Source of the DNA: Niveispirillum sp943370215
Lineage (GTDB): Bacteria > Pseudomonadota > Alphaproteobacteria > Azospirillales > Azospirillaceae
Assembly: GCA_943370215.1 (NCBI GenBank)
Contig: CALRQC020000002.1
Location: 62,001 to 126,000, forward strand
Reading direction: 5' to 3'
DNA: 64,000 bases
The notes under the pieces were generated by a model that saw only the letters and a program-made list of their open reading frames with translations, ran no database searches and was not told the DNA's origin. How positions within the stretch are numbered: position 1 is the first letter of the stretch; each line of letters starts with the position of its first letter. Positions 50,090-58,963 of the stretch are shown here, piece by piece. The position numbers and the translations under genes are program-made.

Positions 50090-51193
50090 TCAGGGGCGGG
50101 GGGTGAATCCGGCCGGCAGGCCGAAGCCGGGGCTGGTCAGCGCGATGGTTTTGAAAAGCCGACCCATCTGGCCCGGTTCCGTCAACCGGGCCAGCGCGGC
50201 GGCAATGTCGGTTGCCTGTTGGGCTGTGGCGTGCCGGCATAGGGCGGCGGCGCGTGCCTCAATCCCCAAGGCCCGCAGCAGATCGCCCTGGTCGAGGGCA
50301 TGACCAGGGCCGGGATGGGATTCTGCCCCCAATTGCTGGGCCGCCTGGGCCAGGGCAGTGAAATCCACATGGGCGGTCAGGTCTGCCAGGCCGGGATCAT
50401 CCAGCACCGGCACCATCTGATGGGCCTGCAATGCCTGCAGCGTGTCGCCGATGGCGGGGCCAGCATAGCCGTAATCGATCAACAGGGCGGCGCCAGGTGC
50501 GGTGGCCAGCCGTTGACCGATTTCCCGCGCCGCCGCGATACCGGCAGGGCAAAGCTCTGCCACTGCACCGGAGGGAATGCGTGGATCGGCGAAGACCGGA
50601 TGCAAGGCGGCGGCGACCGGTGCCGGCTCCAGCATGAAGCAGAGATTGCCGCCCCCATCCAAACCCACCTTGCGTTCGGCCCAGCCCCGTGGGCTGCGCA
50701 CGAACTGGCGAATGGGCAGGGCGTCGAAAAACTCGTTGGCGACCAGTAGCATCGGTCCGGCCGGAACATCGGCCAGACTGTCATGCCATTGCGGGGCATA
50801 CCCCCCCAGAATGGCCGCCTGACGCGCCCGCAGGGCTGGGCTGGTTTCCACCAGGGCCAGCCGCAGGGCGGCATGGAAGCCCGGCACCCGCCGGGTGGCC
50901 CGCAGCGCATCGGCCATCAGGGTGCCGCGCCCCGGCCCCAGTTCCACCAGGGTCACCGGATCCGGGCTGCCCAGCCGCAGCCAGCAATCGGCCAGCCAGA
51001 CACCGACCATCTCCCCGAACATCTGGCTAATTTCCGGGGCGGTGGTGAAGTCCCCCGCACTGCCCAGCGGGTCGCGGGTGATGTAATAGCCATGCTCCGG
51101 ATGGCCCAGCGCCTCGGCCATGAAGCTGGCGATGCTGATCGGGCCGCTCAGCGCGATACGCCGGGTCAGCAGGGGCAGCAGCGGGCTGGTCAC
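50090..51193 (-). CDS. MidA/NDUFAF7-like SAM methyltransferase
   Basis: A 367-aa class I SAM-dependent methyltransferase of the MidA family; the mitochondrial NDUFAF7 methylates an arginine of a complex I subunit. The SAM motif is VELGPGRGTLMADALR, and other family signatures are GYYITRDPLGSAGDFTTAPE, SQMFGEMVGVWLADCWLRLG and LLVANEFFDALPIRQFV. The start overlaps the lgt stop (ATGA). A complex I link is plausible from the family, not from this context. Confidence 0.9.
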   Translation of the reverse strand: MTSPLLPLLTRRIALSGPISIASFMAEALGHPEHGYYITRDPLGSAGDFTTAPEISQMFGEMVGVWLADCWLRLGSPDPVTLVELGPGRGTLMADALRATRRVPGFHAALRLALVETSPALRARQAAILGGYAPQWHDSLADVPAGPMLLVANEFFDALPIRQFVRSPRGWAERKVGLDGGGNLCFMLEPAPVAAALHPVFADPRIPSGAVAELCPAGIAAAREIGQRLATAPGAALLIDYGYAGPAIGDTLQALQAHQMVPVLDDPGLADLTAHVDFTALAQAAQQLGAESHPGPGHALDQGDLLRALGIEARAAALCRHATAQQATDIAAALARLTEPGQMGRLFKTIALTSPGFGLPAGFTPRP

Positions 51194-52020
51194 GGTGCCT
51201 TTTCCTGGGCCACCGGGGCCGGCACAGGTGTGCCGAAGGGTGCCCGCAGCACCATCCAGACCCCGGCGAGCAGCATCGGCACGGAGAGGATCTGCCCCAT
51301 GGTGGTGCCGAAAGCCAGGAAGCCGACCTGGGCGTCGGGCTGCCGGAAGAACTCACCCACAATGCGGGCGATGGCGTAACCGATCAAAAAACACCCCGAC
51401 AGGGTGCCAGTGCGGGTACGCAGGGCCTGATTGCGCACCAGAAAGAACATCACAATGAACAGGACGACGCCTTCCAGCCCCGCCTGATAGAGCTGGCTGG
51501 GATGGCGCGGAATGTCACCGCCGGTGGGGAAGATCATGGCCCAGGGTACATCGGCCGGACGACCCCACAGTTCCCCATTGACGAAATTGGCCAACCGGCC
51601 GAGCAGCAGCCCCACCGGCGCGGCACAGGCCACCAGATCACCCAGCGCAAAGGGGGAGAAGCCACGCCGGAAGGAAAAGATCAACATGGCGACGATGACC
51701 CCGGTCAGGCCGCCATGGAAGGACATGCCACCGTGCCAGACACGGAAAATTTCCAGCGGGTCGGCCAGATAGGCATCCAGATTGTAGAAAATGACACTGC
51801 CCAGTCGACCGCCGATCAGGATGCCGCCTGCCGCCCAGATCAGAAAATCCGACAGATCGTCCGGAGTCGGCCGCAAGCCGGTATTGCGGGCGAGCCGCAT
51901 CGTGTACCAGAGCGCGAAGGCAATGCCGACGGCATAGGCCAGCCCGTACCATTTTATCGAAATGGGGCCCAGGGACAAAGCCACGGGATCGAAGGCGGGA
52001 AAGGGGATGGCAAGCATCAT
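51190..52020 (-). CDS. lgt: Prolipoprotein diacylglyceryl transferase
   Basis: Transfers diacylglycerol from phosphatidylglycerol to the lipobox Cys of prelipoproteins. About 276 aa and seven helices. Motifs: SIKWYGLAYAVGIAFALWYT, VWHGGMSFHGGLTGV, LLGRLANFVNGELWGRP (Lgt signature) and HPSQLYQAGLEGVVLF. I start at ATG 52020 before LAIPFPAFDPV; in-frame ATGs at 52044 and further upstream would add residues without family support. It shares a divergent region with the ubiK-like gene. Confidence 0.95.
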   Translation of the reverse strand: MMLAIPFPAFDPVALSLGPISIKWYGLAYAVGIAFALWYTMRLARNTGLRPTPDDLSDFLIWAAGGILIGGRLGSVIFYNLDAYLADPLEIFRVWHGGMSFHGGLTGVIVAMLIFSFRRGFSPFALGDLVACAAPVGLLLGRLANFVNGELWGRPADVPWAMIFPTGGDIPRHPSQLYQAGLEGVVLFIVMFFLVRNQALRTRTGTLSGCFLIGYAIARIVGEFFRQPDAQVGFLAFGTTMGQILSVPMLLAGVWMVLRAPFGTPVPAPVAQEKAP

Positions 52021-52231
52021 CGGCACCGTCGTCGCGGTTGGCATCTGGTCGGCACACATACCGGTCACCAGATGATGGGGCAGGCGTGCCATTGTGGCAC
52101 GTCTACGATCGCGGCCTATATAGGTGTGTCTGGATAGGCGGGGCAAGCGGGGCGCGCTTGCGGCCAACGCCATGGACAGAGGCTGATGTCCTCACCATAA
52201 TGCCGCCCGCTTTTGAAAGGGGTATCAACCC

Positions 52232-52531
52232 ATGCAGATTGAGAACAAGCTGTTGGACGATCTGGCCCGCGTGGCCAGCGGCGCCATGGGGGCCCTCTCG
52301 GGCATCCGTTCTGAGGTGGAGGCGCAGTTCCGCCAGCAGTTCGAACGCATCCTGTCACAGATGGATGTCGTTTCTCGGGAAGAGTTTGAAGCCGCCAAGA
52401 CCATGGCGGCGGAAGCCCGTGCCCGACAGGAGGAACTGGAGGAGAAGCTGGCCGCCGCCGCCCCGCTGGAGGAGCGTGTGGCCAAGCTGGAAGCCCTGGT
52501 GGCTGAATTGCAGACGGCCCGTCAGGGCTGA
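52232..52531 (+). CDS. ubiK: UbiK-like accessory factor (BMFP family)
   Basis: A 99-aa protein of the BMFP/YqiC family, an accessory of ubiquinone synthesis in enterobacteria that also forms a membrane-fusogenic trimer. The N-terminus (MQIENKLLDDLARVASGAMG) predicts an amphipathic helix and the C-terminal half a coiled coil (REEFEAAKTMAAEARARQEE; EERVAKLEALVAELQ). It lies divergent from lgt and ends at a strong terminator. Confidence 0.9.
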   Translation: MQIENKLLDDLARVASGAMGALSGIRSEVEAQFRQQFERILSQMDVVSREEFEAAKTMAAEARARQEELEEKLAAAAPLEERVAKLEALVAELQTARQG

Positions 52532-52564
52532 GCATCGCCGCTACCGGTTTTACGGATTGCTGGC

Positions 52565-52587
52565 GCCCCGCCGCTTTGCGGCGGGGC
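52565..52587 (+). terminator. Rho-independent terminator after ubiK-like gene
   Basis: A 10-bp GC stem (GCCCCGCCGC with GCGGCGGGGC) and TTT loop, followed by TTTG. It lies 34 bp past the stop codon. Confidence 0.85.
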
Positions 52588-52783
52588 TTTGCCATGGTCG
52601 CGAGGCCGTCAGTAGGACATGTGAAAAACGGGGGTTGGCCCGCCTTGGATTCAGGTTGCACACGCGAATAGGCGCTGGCACCGTATCCATGGTGGCTCAT
52701 CAACCATACGCCACAATATCTGGATCAAACCAGGGTGGCGGCCGGTTCTGTCAAGGATCGGTGGGTGACTGAGGAGAGAGAGT

Positions 52784-53287
52784 ATGACGGCCGTTTCCAT
52801 GGAACATGCGGCATCCACCCATAATCCGCTGGATATGCTGGAAGAGATTGTCGCTGCCAATGAATGGGCTTTCGACCGTGTCAATGAAGAAGAGATGGTG
52901 GTGGAGATCAGCGGCCGCTGGTGTGACTATCGCCTGTTCTTCATGTGGCAGTCGGAGGTGAGCGCGATGCAGTTCTCCTGTCAGTTCGACATGAAGGTGC
53001 CGGCCCCGCGCCGCGTCTGCGTGACGGAACTGCTGGGAGAGGTCAATCCCAAGCTCTGGCTGGGGCATTTCGATGTCTGCCCCGATCAGGCCACGCCGAT
53101 GTTCCGCCAGACCACCTTGTTGCGCGGCGCGCGCGGCGCCAGTTCGGAACAGTTGGAAGACTTGGTGGACATTGCCCTGGCAGAGTGCGAGCGTTTCTAT
53201 CCGGCCTTCCAGTTTGTGATCTGGGGGGGCAAGACGGCGCAGGAAGCTGTGGCCGCCGCCATTCTGGATACGGTTGGAGAGGCTTGA
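52784..53287 (+). CDS. YbjN-domain protein
   Basis: A 167-aa soluble protein of the YbjN family, which has a tetratricopeptide-like/chaperone-related fold of uncertain role. Typical stretches: NPLDMLEEIVAANEWAFDRV, MVVEISGRWCDYRLFFMW, LLGEVNPKLWLGHFDV and a C-terminal helix. ATG 52784 or M6 could be the start. It is 67 bp before proC, probably the same transcript, as in many relatives. Confidence 0.9.
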   Translation: MTAVSMEHAASTHNPLDMLEEIVAANEWAFDRVNEEEMVVEISGRWCDYRLFFMWQSEVSAMQFSCQFDMKVPAPRRVCVTELLGEVNPKLWLGHFDVCPDQATPMFRQTTLLRGARGASSEQLEDLVDIALAECERFYPAFQFVIWGGKTAQEAVAAAILDTVGEA

Positions 53288-53354
53288 AAACCGGTCGACG
53301 CCAAACCCTGTCTGGGGAAGGGGCCGGGCCAACGCTTTTCCGGGGAGGAATGTG

Positions 53355-54161
53355 ATGAGCGCGAAATTGCTTCTGGTCGGTTGCGGCAAAATGGGCAGCG
53401 CCATGTTGGCGGGGTGGAAGCAGGCCGATCCCGCCACCCGGATGGTGGTGGTGGAACCGTCCGGTCCGCCCAGGGGCCTGCCGGATGATGTGCTGGTGGT
53501 GGTCGATGCGGCTGACATTCCAGCAGATTTCCGGCCTGATGCCATCGTGCTGGCGGTCAAGCCACAGATGATGGATCAGGTGCTGCCGGCTTATGCCCAC
53601 TATGCCGACCGCTCGCTTTTCCTCTCCATCGCCGCCGGCAAGACGCTGGGTTATTTCCAGAAGTTCCTGGGTGACGGGGCCCGTATCGTGCGCGCCATGC
53701 CCAATACACCAGCCGCTGTCGGTCGGGGCATCAGCGCCCTGGTGGCCAATGCCAATGTTGACAGCCAGGGCTGCGCCCTTGCCCAGCAGTTGCTTTCCGC
53801 CGTGGGCGAGGTGACCTGGGTGGCGGAAGAAAGCCAACTGGATGCCGTCACGGCGGTTTCCGGCAGCGGTCCGGCCTATGTCTTCCTGTTGGTGGAAACG
53901 TTGGCACGTGCGGGCGAGTCGGCGGGGCTACCGAGCGATCTGGCCATGCAACTGGCCCGCGCCACCGTGGTTGGCTCGGGCGAGCTGCTGCGTCAGAGCC
54001 ATGAATCGGCGGAGCAGTTGCGCCGCAATGTCACCAGCCCGAAGGGAACGACGCAGGCAGCGTTGGATGTGCTGATGGAAGATGGTCCGGAAGGGATGGC
54101 GGCGCTGATGCGTCGGGCCATCGCTGCGGCTACCCGGCGCTCGCGTGAATTGGCGGGCTGA
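53355..54161 (+). CDS. proC: Pyrroline-5-carboxylate reductase
   Basis: The last step of proline synthesis, reducing P5C with NAD(P)H. The 268 aa start at ATG 53355, preceded by GGGGAGGAA. Rossmann motif LLVGCGKMGSAMLAGW, AVKPQMMDQVL, and the substrate-binding VSGSGPAYVFLLVE and SPKGTTQAALDVL are canonical. It is followed 6 bp later by the YbaK-like gene. Confidence 0.96.
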   Translation: MSAKLLLVGCGKMGSAMLAGWKQADPATRMVVVEPSGPPRGLPDDVLVVVDAADIPADFRPDAIVLAVKPQMMDQVLPAYAHYADRSLFLSIAAGKTLGYFQKFLGDGARIVRAMPNTPAAVGRGISALVANANVDSQGCALAQQLLSAVGEVTWVAEESQLDAVTAVSGSGPAYVFLLVETLARAGESAGLPSDLAMQLARATVVGSGELLRQSHESAEQLRRNVTSPKGTTQAALDVLMEDGPEGMAALMRRAIAAATRRSRELAG

Positions 54162-54167
54162 TCACCC

Positions 54168-54662
54168 ATGGCCATATCACTTAGTCCCAGCGCCCAGAAG
54201 ATTCAGAATCTGCTGAATGATCACGGGCACCCGATCCACGTGTTGGAATTTGCCGCCTCCACCCGTACTTCGGCGGAGGCGGCTGCCGCAATTGGCTGCG
54301 AGGTTGCCCAGATCGCCAAATCCATCATGTTTCGCTCCCGCGATACTGGACGGCCCATCCTGGTGGTGGCCGCGGGCAGTAACCGGGTGAATGAGGCGAC
54401 GGTGGCGCGGCATCTGGCATCGGCCCTGGCCGGGGAACGTCTGGCCAAGGCCGATGCTGATTTTGTGCGGCAGAAGACCGGCTATGTCATCGGCGGCGTT
54501 CCGCCGATTGGTCATAATGTGCCGCCCATCACCCTGTTTGACCGCGACCTGCTGGCCTATCCGGTGATCTGGGCGGCGGCTGGCACGCCCAATACCGTTT
54601 TTCCCATCGCACCGGATGCCCTGGTACGGCTGGTCGGCGGTATTGTGGCGGATGTTACGTAA
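54168..54662 (+). CDS. YbaK/EbsC-family aminoacyl-tRNA deacylase
   Basis: A 164-aa protein of the YbaK/ProX superfamily, which hydrolyses mischarged aminoacyl-tRNAs (for example Cys- or Ala-tRNAPro). The conserved QIAKSIMFR lysine, GSNRVNEATVA, VIGGVPPIGHNVPP and AGTPNTVFPIAPDALVRLVG are present. It overlaps the end of the convergent MocR-like gene by 8 bp. Confidence 0.92.
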   Translation: MAISLSPSAQKIQNLLNDHGHPIHVLEFAASTRTSAEAAAAIGCEVAQIAKSIMFRSRDTGRPILVVAAGSNRVNEATVARHLASALAGERLAKADADFVRQKTGYVIGGVPPIGHNVPPITLFDRDLLAYPVIWAAAGTPNTVFPIAPDALVRLVGGIVADVT

Positions 54663-56160
54663 CCGGAACAAGCCGCCGTGCCGTGCCGAACCGGGTATTG
54701 CCCTTGGCCTGAGCCCGCTCAAGCACCTGTAGCAGTCTTTCGGCCGCCCGGCTGATTTTCTCCGGCGTGAAGGCGGCATAACCCAGCAACAAGGCACCGG
54801 GATCACCGGCGGGGGCAGGCCCATGCCGGTAATGCGAAAGCGCCGGCACATCAATGCGGGCGGCTTGGGCCTGGGCGGACAGGCTGGTGTCGCCAATGCC
54901 CAACCCCGGCGTCAATCGGGCCAGCAGATGCAGCCCAGCACCGGCGGCTTCCACTGTCAGCATACCCTGCCAGTAGCGTTCAGCGGCGAATAGCAGCGCC
55001 TGTTGACGTTCAGCGTAAAGCCGCCTTGTCCGCCGCAGATGGGAGCAGAAATGCCCTTCCGTCAGGAAATCATGCACCGCCATTTGTTCCGGAAGCGGAA
55101 CAGTAATTTCCATCCGGCCCCGCAATGATCTTGCCGCCCCTAGCAGGGCGGGCGGAAGTACCAGCCAGGCCAGCCGCAACGATGGCACCAGGGTTTGATC
55201 CAGGCTGCCCAGATGCAGCACCCGTTCGCTGTCATCCAATCCCATCAGGGAAGGGAGCGGTCGTCCGGTATAGCGGTAACCGCCATCGCGATCATCCTCC
55301 AGCAGCCAGGCGCCGGACCGGCGAGCCCAGGCCAGCACGGCCATGCGGCGGCGCAGGGGCATGGTGCCACCCAAGGGGAAATGCCAGCCGGGGTTGACCA
55401 GGGCCAGCCGCGCATCCGGTGCCAGCCGCTGGGCCCGTTCCGGATCCAGCCCTTCGCCATCCACCGGTACAGGGACGACGTGCAGACCCCGGTTGCCAAA
55501 AACCATGTGCTGCAGGTTGCAGCCCGGATCTTCCAGCCAAACCGTATCCCCGGCGCCCAGCAGCAAAGTGGCAGCCAGATCCAGGGCGGTGCGGCGATCG
55601 GGTAGAATCAGGATCTGTTCCGGGTCGCAGCTAATGCCCCGGCTGGTCTGCAGGTGCCCAGCCAGCGTGCGGCGCAGTGACGCCCATCCACTGCTGGTAT
55701 CGTGCCCCAGCAACAGGCCGCCCGTATCCCGCCAGCGCTTGGCCAGCAGCTTACGCCAATTTTCCACGTCGAATTCATCATAGGCCGGTGTACAGGGCCG
55801 AAAAGGCAGGATTTCGGCCCCGGCGGCCATGACGGGCAGGCTCTGTTTCAACGTCCGCGGAGTCGCCAATCGGAGGGCCGGCGCCATCGCATCATCGGGC
55901 AGGCTGCGGCTGACAAAGGTGCCAGAGCCGATGCGGGCTTCCAGATAGCCCTCCGCGATCAGCCGGTCGACAGCGGCCACCACCGTGTTGCGTGACACGC
56001 CAAGATCGGTGGCCAATGTGCGGGTAGAGGGCAGCCGTTCTCCTGGTCGGATGGCGCCATCCAGAATGGCGGTGCGCAGCCGGTCAAACAGGCGCTGTTG
56101 CAAGGGTGCGCCACCCGCATTGTCGAACAGTGAAAGCAGGGGGCCTTGGGTGGGTTTCAT
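54655..56160 (-). CDS. MocR-family regulator with degenerate PLP site
   Basis: A 501-aa GntR-type HTH fused to an aminotransferase-like domain. Residues 12-85 are the winged helix (RLPSTRTLATDLGVSRNTVV, RIGSGTFV). The rest follows the fold-type I plan (EDPG; FPLGGTMPLRRRMAVL; GRPLPSLMGLDD). However, the motif that normally holds the PLP lysine (SK in GTFSKTL) reads GSLDQTL, with Gln322, the EDDYD motif reads EDDRD (Arg291), and the SGSQQ loop reads LPDRR. It therefore probably cannot form the usual aldimine. MocR proteins such as PdxR regulate PLP or amino-acid metabolism; this one may sense a ligand without PLP chemistry. Confidence 0.9.
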   Translation of the reverse strand: MKPTQGPLLSLFDNAGGAPLQQRLFDRLRTAILDGAIRPGERLPSTRTLATDLGVSRNTVVAAVDRLIAEGYLEARIGSGTFVSRSLPDDAMAPALRLATPRTLKQSLPVMAAGAEILPFRPCTPAYDEFDVENWRKLLAKRWRDTGGLLLGHDTSSGWASLRRTLAGHLQTSRGISCDPEQILILPDRRTALDLAATLLLGAGDTVWLEDPGCNLQHMVFGNRGLHVVPVPVDGEGLDPERAQRLAPDARLALVNPGWHFPLGGTMPLRRRMAVLAWARRSGAWLLEDDRDGGYRYTGRPLPSLMGLDDSERVLHLGSLDQTLVPSLRLAWLVLPPALLGAARSLRGRMEITVPLPEQMAVHDFLTEGHFCSHLRRTRRLYAERQQALLFAAERYWQGMLTVEAAGAGLHLLARLTPGLGIGDTSLSAQAQAARIDVPALSHYRHGPAPAGDPGALLLGYAAFTPEKISRAAERLLQVLERAQAKGNTRFGTARRLVPVT

Positions 56161-56225
56161 GGATCAGACCTCCTTCCTTTCAACACACAGGTGACTGGTT
56201 GTGGGGCATGGATGATCGTCCTGGT

Positions 56226-56315
56226 ACCGGTGGGTACTGGCCGGGATGGGGCCGGCCAGTACCCACCGGTCCGGTCGAAGGGGCGGTTGGTGGACAACCG
56301 GGAGCACCGCCCCTT
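56226..56315. repeat. Two adjacent large palindromes
   Basis: The first has perfect 19-bp arms (56226-56244 and 56252-56270) and a 7-nt loop. The second has 10-bp arms (56278-56287 and 56306-56315) with an inner GGTTG/CAACC stem. They lie between the PepSY gene and the MocR-like gene, both on the minus strand. They may terminate the first, regulate the second, or be a repetitive extragenic element. Confidence 0.6.
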
Positions 56316-56374
56316 CCACTGCCGACGATGGGGATAACCGGCAGCGGTTCGCGATGGCGCAAGACGGAGACGGA

Positions 56375-56677
56375 TCAGCCCTTGATTTCGCCGGTGGCGG
56401 CGTCAATGGTCAAGGTCTTGAAGGGGATGCCGTTTGCCGATTTCAGCACAACTTTGTACTCACCATTGCGTTGGGTGATTTCGCCCACCTGGGCTTGCCG
56501 CACCTTGCTGTCCTTCAGATAGGTGCGGGCGATGTCGCGGGCCTCCCGGCTGGTCAGCGGTTCGGTGCGGGCGACGGGGGCGGTGCTGTCCTTGGTTGCA
56601 ACTTGTGCCGGTTCGGCGGCAGCGGCAGCGGAAATACCAAGGAAGGCAGCGGCGGCGATGGCGATCAGGGTACGCAT
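56375..56677 (-). CDS. Small exported PepSY-domain protein
   Basis: A 100-aa protein from ATG 56677 (GAGGAA eight nt upstream). Signal peptide RTLIAIAAAAFLGISAAAAA is followed by one PepSY domain (TSREARDIARTYLKDSKVRQ; YKVVLKSANGIPFKTLTIDA; TGEIKG). PepSY domains often inhibit proteases or act in periplasmic sensing. It is divergent from the response regulator gene; such PepSY proteins are common targets of adjacent two-component systems. Confidence 0.9.
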   Translation of the reverse strand: MRTLIAIAAAAFLGISAAAAAEPAQVATKDSTAPVARTEPLTSREARDIARTYLKDSKVRQAQVGEITQRNGEYKVVLKSANGIPFKTLTIDAATGEIKG

Positions 56678-56876
56678 GGGTTGTTCCTCGCAGGTCGTCT
56701 CTCGGTCCATCCCGGCTCTCGTCCGTGGACAGCCTTAGGAAAACACCCGCATTTTTCTCCACCATGACCAAGATGGGGGAGTTCTGAAACACTGTGTTTC
56801 CGCCGATGAAAACGTTACCTTGTGTTAACAACATGGGCATCGGCAGGTACGGGCCCGCAGCGATAGAATTGCCGCC

Positions 56877-57596
56877 ATGACCGATACAAGCACTCACCTT
56901 CTGGTCGTTGATGACGACCGCGAAATCCGCGATCTGCTGACACGCTATCTTACCCGACACGGCTACCGCGTCACGGCGGCCAAGGATGGGGTGGAGATGC
57001 GGCGTTACTTGGCAGACCGCAATATCGACCTGATCGTCCTGGATCTGATGATGCCGGGCGAAGACGGGTTGTCACTCTGCCGCGCGGTGCGGGCCGAGGG
57101 CGGGCCACCGGTGGTCATGCTCTCCGCCATGGGAGAGGATGCAGATCGCATCTTGGGGCTGGAGATCGGGGCCGATGATTATCTGCCCAAGCCTTTCAAT
57201 CCACGCGAACTGGTCGCTCGCATTAAAGCGGTGTTGCGCCGGGCCCAGACGGGCAGCAACGGCGCCCCCATTGCCAGCGGCACCATCCATTTCGCCGGCT
57301 TCATGTTGGATCAGGCGCAGCGCCGCCTGACCGACCAGAAGGGGGAGGAGGTGACGCTGACCGCCGGTGAGTATGAATTGCTGGTGGCCCTCGCCACCCG
57401 GCCACGGCGGGTACTGTCACGTGATGACCTGCTGGAAATCACGCGTGGCCGTTCGGCAGGGCCGTTCGACCGCTCCATTGATGTGCAGATCAGCCGGCTG
57501 CGCCGCAAGATCGAACAAGACCCGGCGGAGCCCACCATCATCAAGACAGTGCGGTCCGGCGGTTATATCTTCTCACCGGAGGTGCAGCCGTCATGA
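56877..57596 (+). CDS. OmpR-family response regulator
   Basis: 239 aa: receiver with acidic VDDDRE and phospho-acceptor D56 (LIVLDLMMPGEDG), a conserved Lys in YLPKPFNP, and a winged-helix DNA-binding domain (LTAGEYELLVALATRPRRVL; SIDVQISRLRRKIE; VRSGGYIF). It is overlapped by the histidine kinase gene (ATGA). Related to OmpR; the signal is unknown. Confidence 0.95.
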   Translation: MTDTSTHLLVVDDDREIRDLLTRYLTRHGYRVTAAKDGVEMRRYLADRNIDLIVLDLMMPGEDGLSLCRAVRAEGGPPVVMLSAMGEDADRILGLEIGADDYLPKPFNPRELVARIKAVLRRAQTGSNGAPIASGTIHFAGFMLDQAQRRLTDQKGEEVTLTAGEYELLVALATRPRRVLSRDDLLEITRGRSAGPFDRSIDVQISRLRRKIEQDPAEPTIIKTVRSGGYIFSPEVQPS

Positions 57597-58915
57597 GGGG
57601 GCTCACCGACCGCATGTCCTACTCCATTTTTGCCGTGCTGGTCGGGGGTATCCTTCTGTCCCAGGCCATCGCGCTGGGGCTTTATCGATCCGACCGGGCG
57701 GAGGCGGTGGCCGATGCCGAAGGCGGCCAGTTGGCCAATTGCCTGGACGGCTTCGCCCGCGCGATTGAGGAGCAGCCGACCGATGTGCGGTTGGCAGTGC
57801 TACGCGGGCTGAAGGAACGTGAACTGACCGTCCGTACCAGCGCCGGCCATAATGTCATGCTGGATGTGTACGAGAAGGAGCCGAAGAAGGAGGGCCAGCC
57901 GGAACGGTCGCCTGCCATTTCCATCCCGCCCTTCGGGATGCCGGTGCCGCCGCCGCCTGAACCCTCGGTGATCGAGGTATCGCGTCAGTTGAAGGATGGT
58001 ACCTGGATGCGGTTCCATGCCCCGGTAACGGCGACCGATGCGCTGCGCGAACCGGGTTTCCTGGCGTCACTTGCCGGCAGTGCGGCGGTGGCCATTCTGC
58101 TGTCGGCCTGGGTACTGGGTTTCACCACCAGGCCCTTGCGCCGTTTCGCCGCCGCTGCCAACCGCTTGGGCGTGGATATGAATGCCCCTTCGCTGGATGA
58201 GGCGGGCCCGCGGGAGGTGCGGCTGGCCGCTGCCGCCTTCAATAAAATGCAGCGCCGTCTGCGCGCTTTTGTGGAGGATCGGACGCGGATGCTGGCGGCT
58301 GTCAGCCACGATCTGCGCACGCCCTTGACCCGAATGCGGCTGCGCGCAGAATTCATCGATGATGACAGCGTGCGGGAAAAGATGCTGGACGATCTGGCGG
58401 AAATGGAGGCGATGATCGGCTCCACCCTGGCTTTCGCCCGTGATGAGGCGGCGCAGGAAGATATCCAGCCGCTGGAACTGAATGCCATGCTGGAACGGCT
58501 GGTGGAGGATATGCGGGACGGCGGCAAACCGGCCAGCGTGACCCCCTCGCCCTTTCCGGTACCGATCATGGGGCGACGGATGGCGTTACGGCGGGCCATC
58601 GCCAACCTGCTGGAAAATGCCGTGAAATATGGTCAGCGGGCGGATATCGCCATCGCCATCACTGGTGAGAACGTCACCATCACCATTGATGATAATGGGC
58701 CGGGCATTCCGGAAACCGAATTTGACAATGTGTTCCGCCCCTTCTTCCGGTTGGAAGGATCACGGTCGCGCGATACGGGGGGGACCGGGCTGGGCCTGTC
58801 GGTGGCCAACGATATTGTCCGCGCCCATGGCGGAGAGATCGGTCTGGCGAACCGCCCGGAAGGTGGTTTGCGGGTAACGGTGATCCTGCCGACGGCGGGG
58901 GAGGCCGTGGGTTGA
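57593..58915 (+). CDS. Sensor histidine kinase (EnvZ-like)
   Basis: 440 aa: N-terminal helix (SIFAVLVGGILLSQAIALGL), a periplasmic domain of about 120 residues with a Pro-rich segment (PVPPPPEP), a second helix (AGSAAVAILLSAWVLGF), HAMP, H-box VSHDLRTPLTRMRL with H239, N-box NLLENAVKYG, and G-boxes DDNGPGIPE and GGTGLGLSVAN. Partner of the OmpR-type regulator, with overlapping start. Terminates at a strong hairpin shared with the SCP2 gene. Confidence 0.95.
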   Translation: MRGLTDRMSYSIFAVLVGGILLSQAIALGLYRSDRAEAVADAEGGQLANCLDGFARAIEEQPTDVRLAVLRGLKERELTVRTSAGHNVMLDVYEKEPKKEGQPERSPAISIPPFGMPVPPPPEPSVIEVSRQLKDGTWMRFHAPVTATDALREPGFLASLAGSAAVAILLSAWVLGFTTRPLRRFAAAANRLGVDMNAPSLDEAGPREVRLAAAAFNKMQRRLRAFVEDRTRMLAAVSHDLRTPLTRMRLRAEFIDDDSVREKMLDDLAEMEAMIGSTLAFARDEAAQEDIQPLELNAMLERLVEDMRDGGKPASVTPSPFPVPIMGRRMALRRAIANLLENAVKYGQRADIAIAITGENVTITIDDNGPGIPETEFDNVFRPFFRLEGSRSRDTGGTGLGLSVANDIVRAHGGEIGLANRPEGGLRVTVILPTAGEAVG

Positions 58916-58927
58916 TAAGGGCATAAT

Positions 58928-58954
58928 GGGCGGTGGCACCTGTTGCCACCGCCC
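58928..58954. terminator. Bidirectional terminator
   Basis: Perfect 11-bp arms (GGGCGGTGGCA and its complement) and a 5-nt loop between the convergent kinase and SCP2-domain genes. Confidence 0.85.
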
Positions 58955-58963
58955 GCTATCTGC

